NCBI GenBank assembly: GCA_944322255.1
Contig: CALUOK010000020.1
Span: forward strand, 1 to 37,141
Origin: Candidatus Methanomethylophilaceae archaeon
Lineage (GTDB): Archaea > Thermoplasmatota > Thermoplasmata > Methanomassiliicoccales > Methanomethylophilaceae
DNA length: 37,141 nt
Reading direction: 5' to 3'
The notes under the pieces were generated by a model, which did no database searches, was not told the origin of the DNA, and was given only the letters and a program-made list of their open reading frames with translations. The translations under genes were made by a program, and so were the position numbers. This document shows, piece by piece, positions 6,873 to 14,336 of the stretch (positions within the stretch are counted from its first letter, which is position 1; every line of letters starts with the position of its first letter).

Positions 6873-8605
6873 ACGCCCGCCTCCAGCTGTGATTCGGCTA
6901 TCTCGCGGTACAGTGGACAGGAGCGCATCAGCTCCGCATGGGTCCCCTGCCCGACGACCCTGCCGCGGTCGAGGACGACTATCCTGTCGGCGTCCATGAT
7001 GGTGCCGACCCTCTGGGCGACCACTATCCTGGTGGCCCCGCGGGTCTCCCTGTCCAGGGCCTCCCTCAGGTCCCTGTCGGTGCGGTAGTCCAGGGCGGAG
7101 AAGGTGTCGTCGAAGATGTAGATGCTCGGTTTCCTGCACACCGCGCGTGCTATGACCAGGCGCTGCCTCTGACCGCCTGAGAGGCTCCAGCCGTGCTGGG
7201 ACAGGTCGGTGTCGATGCCCTCCGGCATGGTGCGGACGTGGTCCAGCAGCTGGGCGATCCCCAGCGCCCTCTCCACCTCCCGGTCGGTCGCCCCATCCGC
7301 CCCGCCGTAGGCCACGTTCTCCCTGACGGTCCCCTTGAAGACCACCGGGGTCTGGGGCACGTAGCCGATCCTCGAATACAGGTCCTCCAGCCGGTACTCC
7401 CTGACGTCCACACCGTCCACGGTGACCCTTCCGGAGGTGACGTCGTACAGCCTCGGGACCAGGTTCACCAGCGAGGACTTCCCGCTGGCCGTCGGACCGA
7501 TGACCGCCACGGTCTCCCCGGGAGAGGCCGAGAACGTGACGTGCGACAGTACCTCGCGGTCTGTTCCCGGGTATGTGAAGCTGACATCCTCGAAGCGCAC
7601 CTCCCCTTGGATTCCTGTATCAGGGGCCCCTGGACCGTCGGTCACGGACGGCTCGTGTGTCACGACCTCCTCGATGCGCCTGGAGGACACCATGACCCTC
7701 GGCAGGCCGCGGAGGATGCCGGTGGACATCATCACCGCGGAGATGACCTGGGTGGCGTAGGATGTGAAGACCACCATGTCCGAGAACAGGGACATCTGCT
7801 CGGCCTGCCCGCCCGCCGACTGGATGAGGCCGGCCCCGATCCAGTATATGGCCAGGATCAGGAAGTTCATCATGGAGGAGGCCATGGCGTGCATCGGCGA
7901 CATTATGCGGACCTGGCTCAGGCTGTTGTCGAGGAGCCTGCCGCTGGCTTCTGCCAGCCTGGCCTCCTGCCTGGGCTCGGCGTTGTAGGCGCGGATCCCC
8001 CTGGTCCCCTCCAGCCCGTCGCGGGTTATGCGGTTGACCGAGTCCACGTACCTCTGGGTCCTGCGGATGTAGGGCATCCCGCGCCACAACATGACCGAGA
8101 ACGCCGCCAGCATGACCAGCATGCACACCACCGTCGCCGCGGTCCACTCGAAGGCGCTGCCGCTGATCTTCCAGACGGCCAGGACCGCTATCAGCGGGGC
8201 CTTGACCACAATGGATATTGCGCGGGGCAGAAACTGCTGGATCTGGTAGACGTCGTTGGTCGACCGGGTTATCAGGCTGGCCGCGGAGAAACCGTCCATA
8301 TCCTGCCTGGAGAAGGAGCCGACGCTCTCGAAAAGCATGCTGCGCAGCCTGTTGCATAGCGAGGACGACACCCTGGCCGCCAGGACCACGGTGCCCAGGG
8401 CGGCCGCCACGCTGGCGAACGCGCACAGGAGCATGCGCTCCCCGTCCCTGACCACGACCTCCGTTGCGGTCCCCGCCTGCAGATGGTCGGTGATCCCGCT
8501 CATGTACTCGGGGATGCGGAGGTCCAGGTAAACCTGGAAGGCGATGAGGACGACGCATGCCGCGACCATTAGCCTGTCGCGTCCGCTCAGGTACCTGAGT
8601 ATCAT
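6869..8605 (-). CDS. ABC exporter half-transporter, degenerate-site subunit
   Basis: A 578-residue partner with the same architecture. Walker A is GPTASGKSS and the signature is a perfect LSGGQRQR. The ATPase core is degenerate: Walker B ends FDDTFSALD (Asp replaces the catalytic Glu), and the switch motif is VVAQRVGTI (Gln replaces His). Together with LSAGQ in the partner, this puts all defects in one of the two ATP sites, as known for heterodimeric exporters such as TM287/288, LmrCD and BmrCD. ATG at 8605 was chosen because hydrophobic helix 1 follows at once and a TATA-like TTTATC lies about 36-41 nt upstream. It is the first gene of the two-gene operon. Confidence 0.9.
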   Translation of the reverse strand: MILRYLSGRDRLMVAACVVLIAFQVYLDLRIPEYMSGITDHLQAGTATEVVVRDGERMLLCAFASVAAALGTVVLAARVSSSLCNRLRSMLFESVGSFSRQDMDGFSAASLITRSTNDVYQIQQFLPRAISIVVKAPLIAVLAVWKISGSAFEWTAATVVCMLVMLAAFSVMLWRGMPYIRRTQRYVDSVNRITRDGLEGTRGIRAYNAEPRQEARLAEASGRLLDNSLSQVRIMSPMHAMASSMMNFLILAIYWIGAGLIQSAGGQAEQMSLFSDMVVFTSYATQVISAVMMSTGILRGLPRVMVSSRRIEEVVTHEPSVTDGPGAPDTGIQGEVRFEDVSFTYPGTDREVLSHVTFSASPGETVAVIGPTASGKSSLVNLVPRLYDVTSGRVTVDGVDVREYRLEDLYSRIGYVPQTPVVFKGTVRENVAYGGADGATDREVERALGIAQLLDHVRTMPEGIDTDLSQHGWSLSGGQRQRLVIARAVCRKPSIYIFDDTFSALDYRTDRDLREALDRETRGATRIVVAQRVGTIMDADRIVVLDRGRVVGQGTHAELMRSCPLYREIAESQLEAGV

Positions 8606-8607
8606 GA

Positions 8608-8681
8608 TTCAGACCATTATCTGAAACATTGTCTGAAAAAGATAAACTCTATCTGGAAATCCGTCGACTTCCAGATAGAGT
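8608..8681 (-). promoter_or_regulatory. Promoter/operator of the ABC exporter operon
   Basis: TTCAGA (8608-8613), TCTGAA (8620-8625) and TCTGAA (8632-8637) are spaced 12 bp apart; the first pair is a perfect inverted repeat over the likely transcription start. Further upstream a perfect 13-bp inverted repeat, ACTCTATCTGGAA (8646-8658) with TTCCAGATAGAGT (8669-8681), spacer 10, abuts the TATA-like TTTATC (plus-strand GATAAA, 8641-8646). Half-sites share TCTGRA. The large repeat may also terminate gpmA, since a T-rich stretch follows it on the minus strand. Confidence 0.6.
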
Positions 8682-8694
8682 CGGGAAAGGACAG

Positions 8695-9450
8695 TCACTT
8701 GGACTTGCCCTGGTTGGCCACGGCGTTCATCTTCGCCGCCACGGCGTCCTGGTCGCCCAGGTACCTCTTGGAGACGACGTTGAAGTCCCTGTCGAACTCG
8801 TAGACCAGGGGGACGCCGGTCGGTATGTTGACTCCGACGATCTCGTCCTCGGACATGCCGTCGAACACCTTGACCAGGGCCCTCAGGGAGTTGCCGTGGG
8901 CGGCGATGAGCACCCTCTCGCCGGCCAGCATCCTGGGCTTGATCTCCTCGTCGAAGTAGGGGACGGCCCTGGCAACCGTCTCCTTGAGGCTCTCGGTGAG
9001 CGGGAGGCACTCCTTCGGGACGGTCCTGAACATCTCCTGGTTGGCGGGGTTGCGCTCGTCCTCGGGGGACAGCTCCGGCGGTGGGGTGGCGTAGGACCTC
9101 CTCCAGACCTTGACCTGCTCCTCCCCGTACTTGGCGGCGGTGTCGGCCTTGTTCAGGCCCTGCAGGGCGCCGTAGTGGCGCTCGTTCAGCTGCCAGGCCT
9201 TGACGACGGGCAGCCACTCCCTATCCATCTCCTCCAGCGCGAGGTTGAGTGTGTGGATGGCCCTCTTGAGGAACGACGTGTAACAGACGTCGAAGTCCAG
9301 CCCCTCCTCCCTCATGAGCCTGCCAGCGGCCCTGGCCTCCTCCCTCCCCTTGTCGGAGAGGTCGACGTCGGTCCAGCCGGTGAACAGGTTCTCCTTGTTC
9401 CAGACGCTCTCCCCGTGGCGGAGGAGAACGAGCCTCATGGTGTCAGACAT
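8695..9450 (-). CDS. gpmA: 2,3-bisphosphoglycerate-dependent phosphoglycerate mutase
   Basis: A 251-residue histidine-phosphatase-superfamily enzyme interconverting 3- and 2-phosphoglycerate. The catalytic motif [10 protein letters not shown] (phospho-His) is at residues ~9-18, [10 protein letters not shown] follows, the acid is in [10 protein letters not shown], and the second His is in [14 protein letters not shown]. These are bacterial-type dPGM signatures; most archaea use the unrelated cofactor-independent enzyme, so bacterial origin is likely. The ATG at 9450 (MSDTMRLV) gives the family's usual length of about 250; an in-frame start six codons upstream is possible. It is upstream of the ABC operon on the same strand, but the hairpin between them suggests separate transcription. 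Confidence 0.93.
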   Translation of the reverse strand: MSDTMRLVLLRHGESVWNKENLFTGWTDVDLSDKGREEARAAGRLMREEGLDFDVCYTSFLKRAIHTLNLALEEMDREWLPVVKAWQLNERHYGALQGLNKADTAAKYGEEQVKVWRRSYATPPPELSPEDERNPANQEMFRTVPKECLPLTESLKETVARAVPYFDEEIKPRMLAGERVLIAAHGNSLRALVKVFDGMSEDEIVGVNIPTGVPLVYEFDRDFNVVSKRYLGDQDAVAAKMNAVANQGKSK

Positions 9451-9492
9451 GTGAATCGGGACCCCCATCTCGGACAGTCTTGATAATCCCTT

Positions 9493-9996
9493 TCAGGGGA
9501 GCTCCCTGAACTCCAGCGACCTGCAGCTGTCCCCGATGACCGACACCAGGTCGTCCGACCCGATCCACACCGTGCAGGTGTTGTCGTTGGGATGGATCCC
9601 CAGAACCGAGCCCTGGAAGAACGAGTCGATGGTGACCGACACCCTCCCCTCCGGGTCGTTCAGCACGCCGAAGGGCGTCACGGCACCCTTCCGGAGCTTC
9701 AGGAACTCCCACAGGTCGTTCTCCGAGGCCATGCTCAGGGGCCTGGAGCCCAGCACCTCCCTCAGCGCCTTCAGGTCCACCTTCCTGTCCTCCCTGGAGA
9801 CCACCAGGTAGTAGTTCCTCTTCTTGTCGTCCCTCAGGAACAGGTTCTTCGCGATGTGCTCCGAGTCGGGCATGTCCAGCGCGAGCATCTCGTCTATGGT
9901 GTACACCGGGGGGTGGTGCATCTCCGTGAAGGGGATCCCCTGGGACCTCAGGAGCGAGAGGACCTCCTCCTGGCCGTACGGTCTTTCGTCGTCCAT
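9493..9996 (-). CDS. Free-standing prolyl-tRNA editing deacylase (YbaK/ProXp-ala type)
   Basis: A 167-residue trans-editing protein of the INS/YbaK superfamily, closest to the PrdX/ProXp-ala group that removes alanine from mischarged tRNA-Pro. Signatures are HPPVYTIDEM near residue 28, AKNLFLRDDKKRNYYLVV (with the conserved Lys of the pocket), DLKALREVLG, and KLRKGAVTPFGVLND near residue 105. Start ATG 9996 (MDDERPYGQEEV) is the only one consistent with the family N-terminus; the open frame upstream runs into the neighbouring methyltransferase and was ignored. The gap to that gene is 37 nt on the same strand, so co-transcription is plausible. Confidence 0.85.
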   Translation of the reverse strand: MDDERPYGQEEVLSLLRSQGIPFTEMHHPPVYTIDEMLALDMPDSEHIAKNLFLRDDKKRNYYLVVSREDRKVDLKALREVLGSRPLSMASENDLWEFLKLRKGAVTPFGVLNDPEGRVSVTIDSFFQGSVLGIHPNDNTCTVWIGSDDLVSVIGDSCRSLEFRELP

Positions 9997-10033
9997 GTCC
10001 CGCGGATTGGGATGCGGGGATATCGTTGTTCCG

Positions 10034-11089
10034 TCAGGCCCTTTCCTTCCAGAACTCCGTGCCCGCCAGACCCATGGCGATGGTGTTGGCGTCCGGCGTG
10101 TCCCTGGGGATCTCGCATCCGGAGGAGAGGATGAACCCTCCATCCAGCCCGGCCTTCTCGATGCAGTCGTAGCTCTCCCTGCGGACGTCCTCCGGCGTCC
10201 CCTGCATCAGGGTGGTGACCGGCGCCACGTTGCCCATGAGCGCCATCCTGCCCTTCACGTTGGGGTAGGCCTTGGCAAGGTCCACGGCGGAATCGCAGCT
10301 GAAGCAGTCCACCCCTATGTCAGGCAGGAGCTGCATGGTGTCCGTGGTCTCTCCGCACATATGGATCATTATGGGCACGTCGGCGAACTCCTTCACCCTC
10401 CTGATGACCTCCGCGACGGGTCCGAGCTCGAACCTCCTGTACTCGTCGGGGGAGATCAGGTCCTGGGAGGCGGTGGGGTCCGACATCCACATGACTGTGG
10501 CGCCGCAGTCGATGCACTTCCTCTGGATGTCGGCTGTGAACTTAGTGACCTTGGAGATCATCTTGTCCGCCAGTTCCGGCTCCAGGAAGGAGTCCATCAG
10601 CAGCTGGTCGGCGCCGCGGATGTACCCGGCCATGGTCAGCGGGCCCCATGAGAACCCGCAGACGTGAAAGTCCTCGTCCATCATGGACGCCAGACCCTCG
10701 AGGTTGGCCACGTAGGAGTTGGTGAACAGGGGGCACTCCTCGGCGGCGAAGGGGTCGTAGACGGCCAGTGCGTCCACGTCCTCGGGCGTGGGGGCCAGGG
10801 GCTTGGAGACCCTGCAGTAGTTGTCGTCGGGGATGTTCACCTGCACCCCTATGTCCTGGAAGATGGCCTGGGAGTCGATTACCGGCTTGACGAAGTCAGA
10901 GTGGGTCATCTTGGCGTATCTCAGAGAGGACTCCGCGGAAGCCTTGGCGTTGTTGCGGACGTCCTTGAACATGTGGCCCGCGGAATGGGCCGCGACTATG
11001 TTGGAGAAGTTGTTGACCGGTGTGCGACCGTCGAAATCCAGCTCGAAAGCGGCGTCAACCGCTGACCTGTGACCAGTTTCCTGGATCAT
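10034..11089 (-). CDS. Methylcobamide:coenzyme M methyltransferase family (MtaA/MtbA, UroD fold)
   Basis: A 351-residue uroporphyrinogen-decarboxylase-fold protein. The zinc site is visible as H-x-C in MIHMCGETTD (~235) and a distal Cys in SSGCEIPRDTPD near the C-terminus, the pattern of MtaA, MtbA and CmuA enzymes that move a methyl group from a methylated corrinoid protein to coenzyme M. FSWGPLTMAG is another family motif. In a methanogen this would feed methanogenesis from methanol, methylamines or methyl sulfides; the specific corrinoid partner is not in the window. The ATG at 11089 (MIQETGHRS) is chosen over one seven codons upstream because AGGTG lies 7 nt before it. A TATA-like GTTAAAG is at 11124-11130. 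Confidence 0.85.
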   Translation of the reverse strand: MIQETGHRSAVDAAFELDFDGRTPVNNFSNIVAAHSAGHMFKDVRNNAKASAESSLRYAKMTHSDFVKPVIDSQAIFQDIGVQVNIPDDNYCRVSKPLAPTPEDVDALAVYDPFAAEECPLFTNSYVANLEGLASMMDEDFHVCGFSWGPLTMAGYIRGADQLLMDSFLEPELADKMISKVTKFTADIQRKCIDCGATVMWMSDPTASQDLISPDEYRRFELGPVAEVIRRVKEFADVPIMIHMCGETTDTMQLLPDIGVDCFSCDSAVDLAKAYPNVKGRMALMGNVAPVTTLMQGTPEDVRRESYDCIEKAGLDGGFILSSGCEIPRDTPDANTIAMGLAGTEFWKERA

Positions 11090-11254
11090 TCTTAACACCT
11101 GGTTATGCATCGACGCGGGACACGTTAAAGGTTCGCTATGGAGGATTTCCGATGCCTCCAGAGATGCGACATCCAGGTCCCGACAGCCTCAGGACCCGGG
11201 CCCGATGATCACCGTCGCCAACGTTGATTTAGGAGTTGGGCGTACACCGCGACC

Positions 11255-12064
11255 ATGACGGACGGACACCCTGAACTGGCGGAGACCATCGAGGCGGCGG
11301 TGCGCCGCATGTCCGAAGGGAAAAGAGTGGCCGTCGCATTCTCGGGCGGTCTCGACTCGGGCCTGGTGGCGGCACTGGCCTCCAGGTACGCCGAGTCCGT
11401 GACCCTCTACACCTGCGGATCCGAGGGATCCTTCGACGTCGTTGCCGGCAGGGAGCTGGCCGATAGGCTCGGGCTGCCCTGGATGCACCTGGAGATTTCA
11501 GTGGACACCGTGGAGGACGAGATCAGGAGGCTCATCGCGGCCACCGGCACCGACGACCCGTTCACCATCTCCTACGAGCTGCAGCTGTTCACCGTCTGCG
11601 AGTACTGCGACGAGGACACCGTGCTCAGCGGCCAGGGTGCCGACGAGTACTTCATGGGCTGCGCCAAGTACGTGGAGTGCGCCGACTGCGACTACATGGC
11701 CTACGTGAAGGACGGGAAGAAGCGTCTGACGGAGGTCTCCGTCCCCTGCGAGCTCGCCCTGGCCTCCCACTTCGGCAGGACACTCTCGTACCCGTACCTG
11801 GACCCCGAGGTCGTCCGCGTCTCTGAGTCCATCGACCCCTGGGAGATGAGACCCGCCGACATGGACTCCCGCAAACGGATCCTCAAGGACGCGGCGATAC
11901 GGCTGGGCTACCCGTTCCTGGCGGAGAGGACCAAGAAGTCGTCGCAATACGGATCGGGGACCACCGACATAATCCGCGCCCTCGCCAAGAGGAGGGGGCT
12001 GATGTACAACAGGTACATCCAGTCGGTCTACGACGAGGTGTTCCCCCCGTCGGACGGAGAATGA
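11255..12064 (+). CDS. Asparagine-synthase-like PP-loop ATP pyrophosphatase
   Basis: A 269-residue protein with the PP-loop SGGLDS at residues ~30-35 and a second ATP-binding segment LSGQGADEYFMG, the hallmarks of the asparagine synthetase B synthase domain. There is no N-terminal glutaminase domain, so the enzyme would need free ammonia or another amide source; it may adenylate a carboxylate other than aspartate. Four Cys occur in the middle (CEYCD and CAKYVECADCD), perhaps a metal site. A TATA-like TGATTTAG at about 11223-11230 places transcription start near the ATG. The direction is divergent from the methyltransferase gene. Confidence 0.78.
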   Translation: MTDGHPELAETIEAAVRRMSEGKRVAVAFSGGLDSGLVAALASRYAESVTLYTCGSEGSFDVVAGRELADRLGLPWMHLEISVDTVEDEIRRLIAATGTDDPFTISYELQLFTVCEYCDEDTVLSGQGADEYFMGCAKYVECADCDYMAYVKDGKKRLTEVSVPCELALASHFGRTLSYPYLDPEVVRVSESIDPWEMRPADMDSRKRILKDAAIRLGYPFLAERTKKSSQYGSGTTDIIRALAKRRGLMYNRYIQSVYDEVFPPSDGE

Positions 12065-12080
12065 TGGTCTGCACCATCCT
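12062..12080 (+). terminator. Small hairpin at the PP-loop gene stop
   Basis: GATGGT-CTGC-ACCATC starts inside the stop codon. The stem is only 6 bp and lacks a T-run, so it is a weak candidate. Confidence 0.3.
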
Positions 12081-12136
12081 GGAAGGAGTGTCCTCTTCGG
12101 AAACCATGCGGGAATCGCCTTGCCCCCTTACCAACA

Positions 12137-12187
12137 TTTAATATGGTACCGCTCTTAAGGGGTCCTCAGAAGGATAAGGTGTAAATC
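12137..12187 (+). promoter_or_regulatory. Promoter and ribosome binding site of the FBP aldolase/phosphatase operon
   Basis: TTTAATAT at 12137-12144 is a good TATA box. AAGGTG about 6 nt before the ATG at 12188 is a strong Shine-Dalgarno, so this transcript has a leader of about 20 nt, unlike many neighbours. Confidence 0.6.
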
Positions 12188-13333
12188 ATGCCTGCCGAGA
12201 AAGTCACAGTTTCAGTCATCAAGGCCGACGTCGGTTCCGTCGTCGGACACTCGAGGCCCCACCCCTCGATGCTTGAGGCCAGCAAGGAGATCCTGACCGA
12301 CGCCCAGAAACAGGGCATCATCGAGGACTTCTACGTCACCCGCGTCGGCGACGACATCAACCTCTACATGACACACTACAAGGGCGAGGGCAACAAGGAC
12401 GTCCACGGCGCTGCCTGGGAGTGCTTCCAGAAGGCCGCCAAGATCGCCAAGTCCATGAAGCTCTACGCCGCCGGACAGGACATCCTGACCGACGCGTTCT
12501 CCGGCAACGTCAAGGGAGCCGGACCCGGCTCCGCCGAGATGTCCTTCGAGGAGAGGGGATCCGAGCCCCTGCTGTTCTTCATGGCCGACAAGACCGAGCC
12601 CTCCGCGTACTCCCTGCCCCTGAGCAGGATCTTCCTCGACCCGTTCACCACCACCGGACTGGTCGTCGACGCCAGGGCAAAGAAGGGATTCGACGTCGAG
12701 ATCCAGGACGTGATCGGACACAAGAAGGTCACCATGTCCTCCCCCGAGGAGACCCTGAGCATCCTGAGCCTGCTTGGAGACACCTCCAGGTACGCCATCA
12801 AGAGGATCACCTCCAGGAGCGGAATCGGACCCGCCTGCGTCGTGTCCACCGACAAGCTCAACCTCACCGCCGGAAAGTACATCGGAAAGGACGACCCCGT
12901 GTGCATCTGCCGCGCCCAGTCCGGACTGCCCTCCGTCGGAGAGTACCTGCAGCCCTTCATGAACACCACCTTCCTCGTCGCCGGATGGATGAGGGGATCC
13001 CACTACGGAGCGTTCTACCCCTGCTCCCCCGAGGAGTCCGACCCCGTCTACTTCGACGGACCCCCAAGAATCTGCTGCCTCGGCTTCCAGCTGAACGAGG
13101 GCAAGCTCCAGGGACTCGAGCCCATGGGAGCCAAGAACGGTGACCACATCCCCGTGGACTTCTTCGGCAACAACACCTGGGACATGGCCAGGCAGAACTC
13201 CATCAAGGCCAGCAGGTTCATCAGGAGCCAGGGACCGTTCATGCCGTCCATCCTGGGACCCGAGGAGATGGAGTACACCTCCAGGCCCGAGGTCCTCAAG
13301 GAGCTCACCGAGAGGTTCGAGGACCTTGAGTGA
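12188..13333 (+). CDS. Fructose-1,6-bisphosphate aldolase/phosphatase (bifunctional, archaeal)
   Basis: A 381-residue enzyme of the archaeal type V FBPase family, which both condenses dihydroxyacetone phosphate with glyceraldehyde 3-phosphate and dephosphorylates the product, making gluconeogenesis one-directional. The N-terminal KVTVSVIKADVGSVVGHSRPHP with metal-binding Asp/His is diagnostic; TDAFSGNVKGAGPGSAEM, FLDPFTTTGLV and DHIPVDFFGNNTWDMARQ match later family motifs. Codon use is strongly biased to C-ending codons, suggesting high expression. It overlaps the next gene, TIM, by 8 nt; TIM supplies one substrate, so the pair makes metabolic sense. Confidence 0.96.
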   Translation: MPAEKVTVSVIKADVGSVVGHSRPHPSMLEASKEILTDAQKQGIIEDFYVTRVGDDINLYMTHYKGEGNKDVHGAAWECFQKAAKIAKSMKLYAAGQDILTDAFSGNVKGAGPGSAEMSFEERGSEPLLFFMADKTEPSAYSLPLSRIFLDPFTTTGLVVDARAKKGFDVEIQDVIGHKKVTMSSPEETLSILSLLGDTSRYAIKRITSRSGIGPACVVSTDKLNLTAGKYIGKDDPVCICRAQSGLPSVGEYLQPFMNTTFLVAGWMRGSHYGAFYPCSPEESDPVYFDGPPRICCLGFQLNEGKLQGLEPMGAKNGDHIPVDFFGNNTWDMARQNSIKASRFIRSQGPFMPSILGPEEMEYTSRPEVLKELTERFEDLE

Positions 13334-14003
13334 ATTCCGCCCCCCGACGATAGTCGTCAACTTCAAGGTCTACGCCGAGGTCGAGGGCTCCAGGGCCCTC
13401 ACCCTGGCCAAGACCTGCCAGAAGGTCTCCAAGGAGTCCGGGGTCGAGATCGCGGTCTGCCCGCCGGTCATCGGACTGGCGCTGGTCGCCCACGCCCTCG
13501 ACATCCCGGTCTACTCCCAGAACGTGGACCCACTGAAGCCCGGGTCCGGGACCGGATACGTGACCCCCTCCATGCTCCACTCCACGGACGTGAGGGGAAC
13601 CCTGGTCAACCACTCCGAGCACAGGCAGCCCACGGAGGACATCGCCACCTGCATCGAGATGTGCAAGTACCTGAGCCTGGACGTCTGCGCCTGCGCGGAG
13701 TCCGTCGACAAGGCCAAGGAACTCGCCGCCTTCGGTCCGCAGATGATTGCGGTCGAGCCCCCGGAGCTCATCGGAGGCGACGTCTCGGTCACCACCGCCA
13801 ACCCCAGGATCGTCTCCGACACCGTCGAGGCCGTCCACTCCGTCAACCCTGACGTGGCAGTGCTCTGCGGAGCCGGCGTCAAGAACGGGGAGGACGTGAA
13901 GGCCGCGCTCGACCTCGGGGCCAGGGGAGTCCTGCTGGCATCCGGTGTCGTCAAGTCCAGGGACCCGGAGGCCGTCCTCAGGGACCTGATCAAACACATC
14001 TGA
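13326..14003 (+). CDS. tpiA: Triosephosphate isomerase (archaeal short type)
   Basis: A 225-residue enzyme interconverting dihydroxyacetone phosphate and glyceraldehyde 3-phosphate. The N-terminal PPTIVVNFKVYAE carries the substrate Asn and Lys, the catalytic His is in GTLVNHSEHR, the catalytic Glu in IAVEPPELIGG, and the phosphate-binding loop is LCGAGVKNGEDVK plus GVLLASGVV. The length fits archaeal TIM (~220-230). No ATG exists near the conserved N-terminus, so the start is taken as TTG at 13326, inside the FBP aldolase gene and just after a GAGG segment; this overlap suggests translational coupling. Confidence 0.94.
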   Translation: MSEFRPPTIVVNFKVYAEVEGSRALTLAKTCQKVSKESGVEIAVCPPVIGLALVAHALDIPVYSQNVDPLKPGSGTGYVTPSMLHSTDVRGTLVNHSEHRQPTEDIATCIEMCKYLSLDVCACAESVDKAKELAAFGPQMIAVEPPELIGGDVSVTTANPRIVSDTVEAVHSVNPDVAVLCGAGVKNGEDVKAALDLGARGVLLASGVVKSRDPEAVLRDLIKHI

Positions 14004-14020
14004 CACCCGTCTGGGTGTCA
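14001..14020 (+). terminator. Hairpin terminator spanning the tpiA stop codon
   Basis: TGACACCC (14001-14008) and GGGTGTCA (14013-14020) pair perfectly over a 4-nt loop. The stem includes the TGA stop. Confidence 0.5.
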
Positions 14021-14336
14021 CGCCAAACCCCTTTACCCATCCAGCTTCTCGACCGCACCAGCATCCTGGTACGTCAGCTTCCACCCCTGCCGTCGATCAT
14101 AGCAGAGACTTTCCCCGGAACCGCTCCCGCTCGTCCGGAATCATGGGGAAACATGAAGCTTCACAGCCGTCGCGACGGCCCCATTCGCGGAACCTGCGGT
14201 GATAAACGATGTGGACATTATATGTAGCCCAAAATCGAGCATATCCCGCAAAATCCGATGGTACAACGTGCCTATATACACAAGATAGCTGTTTTTAACA
14301 TCTTGTTTTATAATTCCCTATAATAATTACCAATTC
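14021..14336. other. Intergenic region without a recognisable gene
   Basis: About 316 bp. It holds two perfect palindromes, TGAAGCTTCA at 14154-14163 and GCCGTCGCGACGGC at 14166-14179, and then turns AT-rich from about 14210. The last 60 bp carry the promoter of the next gene: an inverted repeat ACAAGAT (14280-14286) with ATCTTGT (14300-14306), then a TATA box in TTTTATAATT (about 14307-14316), 20-29 nt before the ATG at 14337. No tRNA or C/D boxes were seen. Confidence 0.5.

Noticed and set aside
14015-14227. 70-codon open frame after tpiA
   Set aside because: It lies next to a terminator, has no ribosome binding site, and shows no recognisable protein pattern.
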